Assembly: GCF_021738965.1 (NCBI RefSeq)
Contig: NZ_JAKKOQ010000014.1
Location: 124,001-188,000, forward strand
DNA from: Gordonia zhenghanii
GTDB taxonomy: Bacteria > Actinomycetota > Actinomycetes > Mycobacteriales > Mycobacteriaceae
DNA length: 64,000 nucleotides
Direction of reading: 5' to 3'
Below the pieces are notes generated by a model. That model worked only from the letters and a program-made list of their open reading frames with translations, did no database searches and was not told the DNA's origin. This document shows positions 37,529-46,791 of the stretch, one piece after another (the first letter of the stretch is position 1; each line of letters opens with the position of its first letter). The position numbers were made by a program, and so were the translations under genes.

Positions 37529-38061
37529 CTGCGGTGATTGCCCTTCTGCTGGCTGTCGGCCGTGCGCTACAACGCGCTCGACTCCGGCGACACGGCCGTG
37601 CCACCGAGTTCCACTCTAGAGCGAGGACCGTGGTGTATCGCAACAGCATGCGAGATTCGACGGCTCGACCGAGCCGCGTCTGCGGCTCCGGGGCTGTGTA
37701 TGCACAGACCTGCTTTTAAAAGAACATCTCTTTAGAGAAATATTCAATAGAAGTAGGCGCTGTGGAATCTGTGGACTACACCGATAAGTCCAGGTCAGAT
37801 CGAACGCAGTCCTGGGGACCGACGGCGGACGGAGCCTGTGGATAACTTTGGTCGGTTGTGGACCGACATAGTTATCCACAGTGTGTACAACTCCTGTGCA
37901 CAGTTCGAGGCCGATTGGTCACCAAGTTGTCCACAGGGCGCGGTGCACACGCACCTGGGCTTTTGCCGGTGCGACACGCCGGGAGCGAAACGACAGAAGT
38001 GACTTCGTGTCGCGCGGAACTCATCGTGATGGGTTGCGGTGCCGATGGGACGCGAGGCGAG
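37529..38061. other. oriC: Chromosomal replication origin (oriC), dnaA-dnaN spacer
   Basis: 533 bp without a gene, flanked by dnaN and dnaA on the same strand. It contains DnaA boxes at 37837-37845 (TGTGGATAA), 37872-37880 (TTATCCACA) and 37927-37935 (TTGTCCACA), and weaker versions near 37769 and 37856. A 40-bp A+T-rich stretch at 37711-37753 (tgcttttaaaag..., then tttagagaaatattcaatag) is the likely unwinding element. Boxes and A+T stretch lie ~85 bp apart. This is the standard mycobacterial oriC layout. Confidence 0.92.
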
Positions 38062-39588
38062 TCAGCGGTTGGCCCGCTGCTTTATACGCGCCGTCAACTC
38101 CTGCACATGGTCGTAGATCTTGCGGCGTTCGGGCATCTCCTTGTTGATCTTCTTGACCGCGTACATGACCGTCGTGTGATCGCGGTCGAACGCCTCACCG
38201 ATCTTCGGCAGCGACAGGTCAGTGAGTTCGCGGCACAGGTACATGGAGATCTGACGCGCCTGCGTCACCGGTCGCATCTTGCTCGGGCCGCGCAGATCCT
38301 CGATCGAGATGTCGAAGTACTCGGCGGTGATTGCAAGAATGCTCGCCGCGCTGATCTCGATCGCGCTGTCGTCCGGGATGAGCGCCTTGAGCACCACCTC
38401 GGCGAGTGATCGGTCGAGCTCGGCGTTCTGCAAGGACGCGAATGCGGTCACGCGGATCAGCGCACCCTCGAGCTCGCGGATGTTGCGTTCGATCTTCGAC
38501 GCGATGAGTTCGAGGACGTCGTCCGGCGCGGCCAGCTTGTCCATCTGGGCCTTCTTCCGAAGAATCGCGATGCGCGTCTCCAGGTCGGGCGGTTGGACGT
38601 CGGTGATCAGGCCCCACTCGAAGCGCGTACGCAGGCGATCTTCGAGAGTCGCGAGTTGTTTCGGTGGGCGGTCGGACGAGACGACGATCTGCTTGTTCGC
38701 GTTGTGGAGCGTGTTGAAGGTGTGGAAGAACTCTTCCTGGATGCCTTCCTTGCCCTCCAAGAACTGGATGTCGTCGATCAACAGCATGTCGATGTCGCGG
38801 TATCGGCGTTTGAACGCGACCCGGCGGTCGTCACGCAGCGAGTTGATGAAGTCGTTGGTGAACTCTTCGGTCGAGACGTACTTGACGCGCATCCCCGGGT
38901 AGAGCCGCTGGGCGTAGTGGCCGGCAGCATGCAGCAGGTGGGTCTTGCCGAGACCGGACTCGCCCCAGATGAACAGCGGGTTGTAGGCCCGCGCCGGATT
39001 CTCGGCGACGGCGACGGCCGACGCGTGCGCGAAGCGGTTCGACGCGCCGATGACGAACGAGTCAAACGTGTACCGCGGGTGCAGCGACGTCGTGCTGGCA
39101 TCGGCGGGGGTCGTCACGTCGCGCTCGTCGAAGTACTTCGTCCACTCGCGCGGCCCGGGTTGCGGACCCTGCGGCGTCTCCGAATAGTTCAGCGCTGAGA
39201 ACTCGTTCGACGCTGCAGCAGCTGCCTGCCCAGGTGTGACGTCGGGGGCAGTCCGGGCCGACGTCGGGGTCAGAGCGGACTCGGCGGGCGCGCCTGCGAT
39301 CTCTTCGGGCTCGGCGACCCGGACCGCGATGTCGACGGTCTGCTCGAGGTTCGCGCTGAGCGCCGTCCGGATCACCTCGCGGAGATTCCGCTCGATCTGC
39401 TCCTGGACCAGCGGCGTCGGCACTGCGAGCAAGGCGAAACCCTCGATCAGGGTCAACGGCTGGACCAGGGACAGCCACGCCTTCTGCTGCCTCGAGAGGG
39501 GTTGCCCACTCGGCGTAGCGGATTCGCCGGTGAGTTCAGTGACGACCTGCTTCCAGACGTCGCTGAACGACTCGCGATCGCTCGCCAT
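38062..39588 (-). CDS. dnaA: Chromosomal replication initiator protein DnaA
   Basis: 508 residues from the ATG at 39588, preceded by AAGGGGG nine bases upstream. Domain I at ~1-90, Pro/Ala-rich linker ~95-170, AAA+ domain with Walker [10 protein letters not shown] near 208 and Walker [10 protein letters not shown] near 267, and a C-terminal helix-turn-helix with the box-recognition signature [14 protein letters not shown] near 466. It binds the boxes on both sides of its gene. Confidence 0.98.
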   Translation of the reverse strand: MASDRESFSDVWKQVVTELTGESATPSGQPLSRQQKAWLSLVQPLTLIEGFALLAVPTPLVQEQIERNLREVIRTALSANLEQTVDIAVRVAEPEEIAGAPAESALTPTSARTAPDVTPGQAAAAASNEFSALNYSETPQGPQPGPREWTKYFDERDVTTPADASTTSLHPRYTFDSFVIGASNRFAHASAVAVAENPARAYNPLFIWGESGLGKTHLLHAAGHYAQRLYPGMRVKYVSTEEFTNDFINSLRDDRRVAFKRRYRDIDMLLIDDIQFLEGKEGIQEEFFHTFNTLHNANKQIVVSSDRPPKQLATLEDRLRTRFEWGLITDVQPPDLETRIAILRKKAQMDKLAAPDDVLELIASKIERNIRELEGALIRVTAFASLQNAELDRSLAEVVLKALIPDDSAIEISAASILAITAEYFDISIEDLRGPSKMRPVTQARQISMYLCRELTDLSLPKIGEAFDRDHTTVMYAVKKINKEMPERRKIYDHVQELTARIKQRANR

Positions 39589-39663
39589 TCCGGTGCCCCC
39601 TTCTACCAACAATCCACAACCTTGCGTCCTAGAGGTTGCCACGAAATGCCTCGCCAGCGCGAG

Positions 39664-39684
39664 TTGTCCACACACTTATCCACA
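39664..39684. promoter_or_regulatory. Two DnaA boxes upstream of dnaA
   Basis: TTGTCCACA at 39664-39672 and TTATCCACA at 39676-39684, both in the dnaA-rpmH spacer (39589-39893, 305 bp). Their place upstream of dnaA fits autoregulation and perhaps a second cluster of the origin. The rest of the spacer should hold the divergent dnaA and rpmH promoters, but I see no clear hexamers. Confidence 0.75.
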
Positions 39685-39893
39685 TCTGTGGAGAAAGCTG
39701 TGAACAAATTTCACGGATGTAATTCACCGGTCGGTGATCTGGGCAGGTCGCAGCGGGTTTGATCGTGCCGCGGTGGTCCAGTACTGTCGAAAGGTCGCCT
39801 AAGCGTGAGTGCAGGTCATCTCGTCATGAGATGAGACCGGTACGCATCGTCGGGCAAGAAGACCACCTGCAGTATCGACTCAAGGAGCACCCA

Positions 39894-40037
39894 GTGGCTA
39901 AGGGGAAGCGTACTTTCCAGCCGAACAACCGTCGTCGTGCCCGCGTGCACGGCTTCCGTCTGCGCATGCGTACCCGCGCCGGCCGCGCAATTGTGAACGG
40001 TCGCCGTTCCAAGGGCCGCGCCAAGCTGACCGCCTGA
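39894..40037 (+). CDS. rpmH: 50S ribosomal protein L34
   Basis: 47 residues, GTG start with AGGAG six bases upstream. The sequence ([20 protein letters not shown], then [11 protein letters not shown]) is the canonical, very basic L34. First gene of rpmH-rnpA-yidD-yidC-jag, transcribed away from dnaA. Confidence 0.97.
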   Translation: MAKGKRTFQPNNRRRARVHGFRLRMRTRAGRAIVNGRRSKGRAKLTA

Positions 40038-40065
40038 GCCGGCGCGTATCCGATCGCAGCGATCG

Positions 40066-40515
40066 GTGACCGCCGCCTCCAGGCGGATCTCGCGAAGATC
40101 CGACTTCACCCGCACACTGTCCAAAGGTGTGCGGGTTTCGGCGCGTGATCTAGTGATTCACCTGGCGCCGGTGGGCGCCACCTGGCCCGATCAGTCCGGC
40201 GTCCGCGCCGACGTCGCTTCTGTCGGCGGCCCGTGGCTCGGGCTCATCGTGTCGAAGAAGGTAGGAGACGCCGTCACCCGTCACCGGGTCGCACGGCGAT
40301 TGCGGCATGCGTTCGCCGACGTCCGCGACGAGTTGCCGGTCGCTGAGACGTTCGTCGTGCTGCGTGCCTACCCGTCTATCGCGCAGCGCTCGGCAGACGA
40401 GTTGGCCGCCCAGCTGCGGGAGGGCTTCGCGCACCGGAAAGCGCAGACGGCGTTCGCGCGCGCGAGAACTGATCACACGCGATCGCTTCGACTCGTCGAC
40501 GAGGTGCTCCGATGA
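40066..40515 (+). CDS. rnpA: Ribonuclease P protein component
   Basis: 149 residues from a GTG, with an N-terminal [12 protein letters not shown] typical of RnpA. The conserved RNA-binding stretch appears as [20 protein letters not shown] near 65-85 (family RNR motif as [10 protein letters not shown]). It binds the RNase P RNA for tRNA 5' maturation. Overlaps yidD by four bases (ATGA). Confidence 0.93.
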   Translation: MTAASRRISRRSDFTRTLSKGVRVSARDLVIHLAPVGATWPDQSGVRADVASVGGPWLGLIVSKKVGDAVTRHRVARRLRHAFADVRDELPVAETFVVLRAYPSIAQRSADELAAQLREGFAHRKAQTAFARARTDHTRSLRLVDEVLR

Positions 40516-40844
40516 GCGTGCGTCGTCGCATCTATCTGTTTCCTCGTCAGGTCCTCGTCTTCGTGATCGAGTTGTATCGGACGTGGATCTCGCCGACTCG
40601 CATGCCGACCTGTCGGTTCGAGCCGACGTGCAGTGCATACGCGGTCGAAGCACTGAGCAGACACGGATTCCTGTGGGGTTCGGTGCTGTCGGTGTGGCGA
40701 CTTCTCAAATGTGGACCCTGGCACCGACCCGGATACGATCCGGTGCCCGAGAACGGTCCTCGACAATGGCTCGCCGCGACCGTCGGTAAGCAGCAGACTT
40801 TGGAAAGCGGCGCCAGCGCGCCAACTTCAGATAGGGGTCATTGA
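40512..40844 (+). CDS. yidD: Membrane protein insertion efficiency factor YidD
   Basis: 110 residues. The family signature [56 protein letters not shown] is complete (positions ~23-77), including three conserved Cys. Sits between rnpA and yidC as in most bacteria. Confidence 0.95.
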   Translation: MSVRRRIYLFPRQVLVFVIELYRTWISPTRMPTCRFEPTCSAYAVEALSRHGFLWGSVLSVWRLLKCGPWHRPGYDPVPENGPRQWLAATVGKQQTLESGASAPTSDRGH

Positions 40845-40847
40845 GCC

Positions 40848-42050
40848 GTGCTCAACTTCATCTACTACCCGGTGTCCTGGATCATGTGGGTCTGGCACTG
40901 GCTGTTCGACAAGGTCCTGCCGGACTCCCCGGGTGGCTCGGGCGTCGCATGGGCACTGTCCGTGGTGTTCCTCGTGTTCACGTTGCGCGCGATCCTGTAC
41001 AAGCCGTTCGTCAAGCAGATCCGCACGACGAAGCAGATGCAGGAAATCAATCCGCAGATGCAGGCGATCCGTAAGAAGTACGCCAACGACCGGGTCAAGA
41101 TGACCGAGGAGATGCAGAAGCTCCAGAAGGAGCACGGCTTCAACCCGCTCCTCGGCTGCCTCCCGATGTTCATGCAGATCCCTGTGTTCATCGGTCTGTT
41201 CCACGTGCTGCGCTCGTTCAACCGGATGGGCACCGGCACGGCCATGCCGATCGGCGGCACCGCTGAGACGATGACCGCCGAGCAGACGCGATCGATCGGC
41301 AACTACGCGTTCAGCCCGGAACAGGTGCAGAACTTCTTGGATGCGCGCCTGTTCGGCGTGCCGCTGTCGTCGTTCATCACTGAGCCGGTCGAGCAGTTCA
41401 AGGCATTCGTGGAGCCGGGGCAGGCAATCGACTTCACCCGCTGGCAGATCGGCTTCGTCGTCGTTCCGCTGATGATCATCGCCTCGATCGCCACGCATAT
41501 GAACTCGCGCGCCTCAGTCGGACGCCAGACCGCGGCAGCGATGGACAACCCCCAGACGCGCATCATGAACAAGCTCGCCTTGTACGTGTTCCCCCTCGGC
41601 ATCCTCGTGACCGGTCCGTTCTTCCCCGTCGCCATCCTCCTGTACTGGGTGAGTAACAACCTCTGGACCTACGGCCAGCAGCACCTGGTGTTCGGTCGGA
41701 TCGCCAAGGAAGAAGAAGCGGCCAAGGCGGAGAAGGAAGAGCGACTCAGAGCCAACGCTCCCAAGCCCGGAGCTAAGCCGGGAAGCACGAAGCGCGGTGC
41801 GACCGCCGTCGTTGACGCTGACACCGAAGTCGCCGACGACGAGTCGGATGACGCTCCCAAGACCTCCCTGAAGAAGGGTGCCGCAGCGAAGGGTGATGCG
41901 GACGCCAAGGCCGCGACACCGGCGGCCACCGAGCAGTCGGCCGCCGCGCCGAAGAAACCAGCTCCAGGGCAACGACCGAACAGACCCGGTGGCGCCCGAC
42001 AGTCGGGAAACAAGCGGAACAAGAAGAACAGGCAAGGCCGTAAGCGCTGA
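40848..42050 (+). CDS. yidC: Membrane protein insertase YidC
   Basis: 400 residues, GTG start three bp after yidD. The Oxa1/YidC core spans ~10-290 with five hydrophobic segments; [19 protein letters not shown] near 105 and the [15 protein letters not shown] end near 270 are typical. The cytoplasmic C-terminal tail (~290-400) is highly basic and Ala/Lys-rich, ending [13 protein letters not shown], as in actinobacterial YidC that contact the ribosome. Confidence 0.96.
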   Translation: MLNFIYYPVSWIMWVWHWLFDKVLPDSPGGSGVAWALSVVFLVFTLRAILYKPFVKQIRTTKQMQEINPQMQAIRKKYANDRVKMTEEMQKLQKEHGFNPLLGCLPMFMQIPVFIGLFHVLRSFNRMGTGTAMPIGGTAETMTAEQTRSIGNYAFSPEQVQNFLDARLFGVPLSSFITEPVEQFKAFVEPGQAIDFTRWQIGFVVVPLMIIASIATHMNSRASVGRQTAAAMDNPQTRIMNKLALYVFPLGILVTGPFFPVAILLYWVSNNLWTYGQQHLVFGRIAKEEEAAKAEKEERLRANAPKPGAKPGSTKRGATAVVDADTEVADDESDDAPKTSLKKGAAAKGDADAKAATPAATEQSAAAPKKPAPGQRPNRPGGARQSGNKRNKKNRQGRKR

Positions 42051-42104
42051 CGCCGTTCCCCCGACGCAACGACCATTTCGCAGAAGATACAAGAGGTACG
42101 AATC

Positions 42105-42665
42105 ATGACAGGTGACGCTGTGCAGACCTCCGTCGAGGCCGACGAGGTTGTGACCGCAGATGTGGCCGAGGAGAACACTCCGGAGCCTGAGGTCGTGGAC
42201 GAAGACGACCATTTGATCGAAGAGGGCGAGATCGCGGGCGACTACCTCGAGCAGTTGCTCGACGTGCTCGACTTCGACGGCGACATCGATCTCGATGTCG
42301 ACGGAGATCGCGCGATCGTGAGTATCGATGGCGGCAAGGATCTGACCAAGCTCGTCGGCCGAGACGGCGAAGTTCTCGATGCTCTCCAGGAACTGACGCG
42401 GCTCGCTGTGCAGCAGGCGACTGGCGACCGGAGCCGGTTGATGCTCGACGTCAGCCGTTGGCGAGCGGACCGCCGCGACCGGCTGGCCCGTCTGGGTACC
42501 GAGGTGTCCGAGCGCGTCCGGGACAGCGGAGAACGGGAATCGCTGGATCCGATGACGCCCTTCGAGCGCAAGATCGTCCACGACGCCGTGGCCGCCGTCG
42601 CAGGCGTGTACAGCGAGAGTGAGGGCGCCGAGCCTAAGCGTCGCGTCGTGGTCATCAAGGAGTGA
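42105..42665 (+). CDS. jag: Jag/KhpB family R3H RNA-binding protein
   Basis: 186 residues. An acidic N-terminus (~45 residues) is followed by a KH-like domain (YLEQLLDVLDFDGDIDLDVDG, LVGRDGEVLDALQELTRLA) and an R3H domain (DPMTPFERKIVHDAVAAV near 150). Homologue of Rv3920c. Implicated elsewhere in coordinating cell elongation. Followed by a strong hairpin at 42693. Confidence 0.92.
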   Translation: MTGDAVQTSVEADEVVTADVAEENTPEPEVVDEDDHLIEEGEIAGDYLEQLLDVLDFDGDIDLDVDGDRAIVSIDGGKDLTKLVGRDGEVLDALQELTRLAVQQATGDRSRLMLDVSRWRADRRDRLARLGTEVSERVRDSGERESLDPMTPFERKIVHDAVAAVAGVYSESEGAEPKRRVVVIKE

Positions 42666-42692
42666 CCGCTCCCCTGCCCTATCGAGAGTGAC

Positions 42693-42721
42693 GAAGTCCC
42701 GGCCAGTTGGGCCGGGACTTC
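42693..42721 (+). terminator. Terminator of the rpmH-jag operon
   Basis: Perfect 12-bp arms GAAGTCCCGGCC and GGCCGGGACTTC around AGTTG, starting 28 bp after the jag stop. The following tail (tctcgtctc) is only weakly T-rich, common in high-GC bacteria. Confidence 0.8.
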
Positions 42722-42762
42722 TCTCGTCTCGGGGTAGATAATCACAGCAGTGTAATTCGAGA

Positions 42763-42778
42763 TGTTTCACGTGGAACG
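42763..42778. promoter_or_regulatory. parS: parS-like site
   Basis: TGTTTCACGTGGAACG matches the ParB consensus TGTTTCACGTGAAACA at 14 of 16 positions. It lies in the jag-rsmG spacer. Confidence 0.75.
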
Positions 42779-42831
42779 CAGAGTCGTCCTCGACTGACGC
42801 CACGCGAAACTCGATGGACGGATGACGGTAG

Positions 42832-43548
42832 ATGACTGAGCAAGAACAAGGTGTCGAACGCGAGCCGACCCCGGCGACTGCGGAAGCGGTGTTCGGCGGG
42901 CGGCTCGACCTAGCGATCGCGTATGCCGAGTTGTTAGCGGACCAAGGGGTCCTCCGCGGGCTCATCGGGCCGAGTGAAGTTCCTCGACTGTGGACGCGTC
43001 ACATTCTCAACTGTGGGGTTCTCAGCGAAGTGATCGACGACGGTGCCACGGTCGTCGATATCGGCAGCGGTGCGGGGTTCCCGGGCATTCCCCTCGCCAT
43101 CGCGAAGCCCGAGGCCTCGATCACCCTGATCGAGCCGCTTCTGAGGCGATCGACCTTCCTGGAAGAGGCCATATCCGAACTGGGGCTGCAAAACGTCACA
43201 GTGACCCGAGGCCGCGCAGAAGAGAAGGCGGTGCTCTCGGCGGTGGGGACCGCGGATGTCGTGACGTCGCGAGCGGTCGCGCCGCTCGAGCGACTCGCCG
43301 GATGGTCCGCTCCCCTGATCCGCATCGGCGGTCGCTTCGTCGCGCTGAAGGGACGATCGGTCGCAGAAGAGATAGAACGTGACCGTGCGGCGGTGAAGAA
43401 GGTCGGGATCGTCGATCTGACTGTCGGCCAGTGCGGAGTCGATATTCTTGACGAGCCGACAACTCTCCTGATCGGATCGAGAGTCGGCACGGACAAGGAT
43501 GCGGCCGCTGCACGTCGAGCCGCACGTCGAGCCAAGAGAGGTCGATAG
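42832..43548 (+). CDS. rsmG: 16S rRNA (guanine-N7) methyltransferase RsmG
   Basis: 238 residues. SAM-binding motif VVDIGSGAGFPGIPLAI near 75-92; the upstream LWTRHILNCG (~45-55) and RGRAEE / SRAVAPLERLAGW blocks are family hallmarks. Methylates G527 of 16S rRNA. The C-terminal tail is basic (AARRAARRAKRGR). Also called gidB; precedes parA as in nearly all bacteria. Confidence 0.95.
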   Translation: MTEQEQGVEREPTPATAEAVFGGRLDLAIAYAELLADQGVLRGLIGPSEVPRLWTRHILNCGVLSEVIDDGATVVDIGSGAGFPGIPLAIAKPEASITLIEPLLRRSTFLEEAISELGLQNVTVTRGRAEEKAVLSAVGTADVVTSRAVAPLERLAGWSAPLIRIGGRFVALKGRSVAEEIERDRAAVKKVGIVDLTVGQCGVDILDEPTTLLIGSRVGTDKDAAAARRAARRAKRGR

Positions 43549-43608
43549 AGATTGGTGTCATTTCGGCGTAGGGCGCACAATGGACGCAACGACGTAAGGA
43601 GCTCCGGG

Positions 43609-44544
43609 GTGCCCGAGAACGAGTATGCAGTTTCACGTGAAACGCCACCCGATCGACCCTACGGAGACACTCCGATCGCAGCCGCAGCCGAGCGAGCCAG
43701 CCAGGTACTGACTCCAGGAGGTACCGGTACCCTCCCCCGCCCTCGCCGCCCTCGGATCATGACGGTTGCGAATCAGAAGGGTGGCGTGGGTAAGACGACC
43801 TCCGCCGTCAACCTCGCGGCCGGCCTCGCGATCCACGGACTCGGTGTTCTCGTGATCGACCTCGATCCACAGGGCAACGCGAGTACCGCATTGGGGATCG
43901 ATCATCGGCAACCGGGTATCGCGTCGGTGTACGAGATGCTTCTCGATGAGGTCCCGCTGAGACAGGCGATCCAGAAGTCGCCGTTCAGCGATCGTCTGTA
44001 CTGTGTTCCGTCGACGCTCGACCTGGCCGGCGCCGAGATCGAACTGGTCTCGCTGGTGGCTCGCGAGAGTCGTCTGCGGAACGCGCTCGACGAGGATCTG
44101 CTCGTCGAGTACGGCATCGATTACGTACTCATCGACTGCCCGCCGTCGCTCGGCCTCCTCACGGTCAATGCGATGGTCGCGGCACAGGAAGTCCTCATCC
44201 CGATCCAGTGCGAGTACTACGCACTAGAAGGTGTCGGCCAGCTCCTGCGGAACATAGAACTCGTGCAGGCGCACTTGAATAAGGAGCTGCACGTCTCCAC
44301 GATCCTTCTCACGATGTATGACGGTCGAACCAAACTCGCCGATCAAGTAGCCGCGGAGGTCCGCAATCACTTCGGCGAGATCGTGCTGTCAGCGATCATC
44401 CCCCGCAGCGTGAAGGTGTCAGAAGCCCCGGGCTTCGGTATGACGATCATCGAATACGATCCCGGTTCACGTGGATCCATGAGCTATCTCGACGCTGCGC
44501 GCGAACTCGCACAGCGCGCAGCGGTGGAAGGCGGTCTGGCGTAA
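43609..44544 (+). CDS. parA: Chromosome partitioning ATPase ParA (Soj)
   Basis: 311 residues from the GTG at 43609, with AAGGAG seven bases upstream; the frame is open to a TTG at 43552 but that has no ribosome site. Deviant Walker A KGGVGKTT near 56, [10 protein letters not shown] near 83 and [11 protein letters not shown] near 175. Moves ParB-parS complexes. The 5' end of the gene contains a perfect 14-bp parS core. Stop overlaps parB (TAATG). Confidence 0.95.
   Translation: MPENEYAVSRETPPDRPYGDTPIAAAAERASQVLTPGGTGTLPRPRRPRIMTVANQKGGVGKTTSAVNLAAGLAIHGLGVLVIDLDPQGNASTALGIDHRQPGIASVYEMLLDEVPLRQAIQKSPFSDRLYCVPSTLDLAGAEIELVSLVARESRLRNALDEDLLVEYGIDYVLIDCPPSLGLLTVNAMVAAQEVLIPIQCEYYALEGVGQLLRNIELVQAHLNKELHVSTILLTMYDGRTKLADQVAAEVRNHFGEIVLSAIIPRSVKVSEAPGFGMTIIEYDPGSRGSMSYLDAARELAQRAAVEGGLA
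43629..43644. promoter_or_regulatory. parS: parS site inside parA
   Basis: AGTTTCACGTGAAACG: the central 14 bp are a perfect palindrome identical to the consensus core. Confidence 0.9.
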
Positions 44545-45692
44545 TGGCGCAGCAACGGGACACCCAGCGACGCGGTGGTCTCGGTCGAGGATTGGCAGCG
44601 CTGATCCCGACCGGACCCACCGAGGAAGACCAGGGAACGAACACTCGCCGGATGGGATCGGCTGCGGCCGACGTCGTCATCGGCGGAGGTTCTCAGCCTC
44701 CGGCTGGGACAGGAGTATCGGTCGACACTGAGCTCATTCCGTCGCGTCCGGCGGACACAGCCAACGATGTTTCACGTGAATCAACGGGGTCGAGCACCAC
44801 TTCCGACGAGTCGGACGACGGTACAGACGCCGTAAGCGAGATCGATCGAGACGAGGTCGGCGCGGTCTATCGGGAGATCCCACCGTCGCAGATCGAGCCC
44901 AATCCGCACCAGCCGCGAACAGTCTTCGACGAAGAAGCGCTCGCCGAGCTCGAGCACTCCATCCGCGAGTTCGGATTGATGCAGCCGATCGTGGTTCGGG
45001 AACTCCCCTCCCCCACAGCCGACGGGATCCGCTATCAGCTGATCATGGGTGAGCGTCGCTGGCGTGCGGGCACCAATGTCGGTGTCGATGCGCTGCCCGC
45101 TATCGTGCGCGAGACACCCGACGGTGCCATGCTGCGCGACGCCTTGCTGGAGAACATCCACCGTGCCCAGCTGAACCCACTCGAAGAAGCAGCGGCGTAC
45201 CAACAGCTTCTCGAAGAGTTCGACGTGACACACGAGGAGCTCGCTAATCGTCTGGGACGGTCGCGGCCCGTCATCTCCAACATGATCAGACTGCTGCGCC
45301 TCCCCATCCCGGTGCAGCGTCGGGTAGCTGCCGGCGTCCTGTCCGCGGGACATGCGCGGGCACTTCTCGCCCTGGAGACCGGGACCCAGGCACAGGAAGA
45401 GCTCGCCGCTCGTATCGTCGCCGAGGGTCTGTCCGTCCGAGCCACCGAAGAGGCCGTGACGCTCGCTAACCGCGACGATGACGGCACTCCTACTGCCGCA
45501 CCGCGTCGTCGCCAGCAGATGCAGATGCCCGGTCTGCAAGACGTCGCAGACCGGCTCTCCGATCGTCTCGACACGAAGGTCACGGTCAGCCTGAGCAAGC
45601 GGAAGGGCAAAGTGGTGATCGAATTCGGTTCCGTTGATGATCTCGAGCGAATCGTGACTGTCATCGCGGAGCAGACGGACAACGCGAAGTAG
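44544..45692 (+). CDS. parB: Chromosome partitioning protein ParB (Spo0J)
   Basis: 382 residues. N-terminal [11 protein letters not shown] is the ParA-interacting peptide. After a ~100-residue acidic linker comes the CTP-binding ParB/Srx domain (NPHQPR near 117, GERRWRA near 169), a helix-turn-helix with [19 protein letters not shown] near 235, and a C-terminal dimerisation domain. Binds and spreads from parS. One parS lies within its own coding sequence. Confidence 0.96.
   Translation: MAQQRDTQRRGGLGRGLAALIPTGPTEEDQGTNTRRMGSAAADVVIGGGSQPPAGTGVSVDTELIPSRPADTANDVSRESTGSSTTSDESDDGTDAVSEIDRDEVGAVYREIPPSQIEPNPHQPRTVFDEEALAELEHSIREFGLMQPIVVRELPSPTADGIRYQLIMGERRWRAGTNVGVDALPAIVRETPDGAMLRDALLENIHRAQLNPLEEAAAYQQLLEEFDVTHEELANRLGRSRPVISNMIRLLRLPIPVQRRVAAGVLSAGHARALLALETGTQAQEELAARIVAEGLSVRATEEAVTLANRDDDGTPTAAPRRRQQMQMPGLQDVADRLSDRLDTKVTVSLSKRKGKVVIEFGSVDDLERIVTVIAEQTDNAK
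44768..44783. promoter_or_regulatory. parS: parS site inside parB
   Basis: TGTTTCACGTGAATCA, 15 of 16 positions of the consensus. Confidence 0.85.
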
Positions 45693-45798
45693 TCCGAAAT
45701 AACCGGTTTACCGACGGTGACCCAGGGCTACGTCCCTGAAACGTCACAGTGACTGATTGTCCTCATCAGCCCATTGAGGACCCAACGCGGGAGCAAGA

Positions 45799-46533
45799 AT
45801 GAGTGTGAGGGTAGTGCCGCTGGAGCTCGAGAAGTTCCAGACTCTGCCATCACACACCCGTCGCTGCGTGTTCTGGGAGATGGATCGCGCCGACGACTCT
45901 GCTTCGGATGGAACCGGACCGTACGAGACTGACCTAACCGATCCGCGACGGACGACGGCCGATCACGAGAGTGAGTTCGATAAGGAAGCCTGGATCTCCG
46001 GACTGCTCCTCGAGTGGGGAACATGCGGACAGATCGCGATCGAATCGACGACGGGCCGCGTCGTTGGCACCGCCCTGTACGCTCCCCCGGTTCGCGTGCC
46101 CCGGGCTCGACGCTTCCCAACGGCACCAGTCGGAGCCGACGCCGTCCTTCTCTCCACCATCACAACCCAGCCTGGATTCGAACAGGCCGCTGTGCTCCTC
46201 ATGGACGCAGTGATCGCCGACGTCGTTCACCGCGGCGTCCGAGCGATCGAGGCATTCGGTTTCAGTGGTTCACGTGAACCGCTCGAGCGCGATCTCGTCG
46301 GCCTCATGCTCGGCAACGGCATGGACACCGACGCGTGTCTCGACTGCCTTATGCCTACGCAGTTCCTGATCGATTCTGGATTCGAGACGGTCGCCCACGA
46401 TCTCTATCTGCCGCGCCTGCGGCTCGAACTCGACGAAGGGCTCGGATGGAAGTCGGCCGTCGAGCGGGCGTTGGAGAAGTTGGTCGTCGAAGCTGCCGTC
46501 GATCTGTCGGGGACGCCTGCGCCTGTCGGGTGA
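45799..46533 (+). CDS. GNAT-family acetyltransferase-like protein (Rv3916c homologue)
   Basis: 244 residues. Position after parB and the sequence (CVFWE near 23, GQIAIESTTGRVVGTALYAPP near 75, ADAVLLSTI, then MDAVIADVVHRGVRAIEAFG) match the actinobacterial protein annotated as GNAT family beside parB. The acetyl-CoA loop is not classical, so the catalytic role is unsure. A parS-like site lies in the gene (46266). It faces cwlM, with a terminator between. Confidence 0.75.
   Translation: MSVRVVPLELEKFQTLPSHTRRCVFWEMDRADDSASDGTGPYETDLTDPRRTTADHESEFDKEAWISGLLLEWGTCGQIAIESTTGRVVGTALYAPPVRVPRARRFPTAPVGADAVLLSTITTQPGFEQAAVLLMDAVIADVVHRGVRAIEAFGFSGSREPLERDLVGLMLGNGMDTDACLDCLMPTQFLIDSGFETVAHDLYLPRLRLELDEGLGWKSAVERALEKLVVEAAVDLSGTPAPVG
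46266..46281. promoter_or_regulatory. parS: parS-like site in the GNAT gene
   Basis: TGGTTCACGTGAACCG: 13 of 16 positions, with a perfect GGTTCACGTGAACC palindrome. Confidence 0.6.
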
Positions 46534-46634
46534 GTTCGGTTGCGGGCTGTCTTGGTGTCGTGAGGTTGCGTATTGCGGCGCGTGGGCCGGCGGCGATTTC
46601 CTGTACGTCTCCTCCGTAGCGCTTTTGCTTTGCA

Positions 46635-46650
46635 TGTTTCACGGGAAACA
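46635..46650. promoter_or_regulatory. parS: parS variant in the GNAT-cwlM spacer
   Basis: TGTTTCACGGGAAACA: 15 of 16 positions; the central T is G. An identical 16-mer lies 128 bp away. Confidence 0.7.
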
Positions 46651-46734
46651 TTGTCCTGCGGTCGCAGCTGTGTCAGCGCCTATCGGCGGTGTGAGCGACT
46701 CAAGGAGTGCGGTCCCCTATCGCAGATACGAGAG

Positions 46735-46757
46735 CGGCCCGGCAGGAAGCCGGGCCG
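46735..46757. terminator. Bidirectional hairpin between convergent genes
   Basis: Perfect 9-bp arms CGGCCCGGC and GCCGGGCCG around AGGAA, between the convergent GNAT and cwlM genes. No clear U-tract on either side. Confidence 0.7.
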
Positions 46758-46762
46758 TTCGA

Positions 46763-46778
46763 TGTTTCACGGGAAACA
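46763..46778. promoter_or_regulatory. parS: parS variant in the GNAT-cwlM spacer, second copy
   Basis: TGTTTCACGGGAAACA, identical to the site at 46635, directly beside the terminator hairpin. Confidence 0.7.
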
Positions 46779-46791
46779 ACACTGATGTGAT

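Noticed and set aside
44463..44478. Another CACGTG-centred sequence at the end of parA
   Set aside because: Only 11 of 16 positions match the parS consensus, within chance for coding sequence of this composition.
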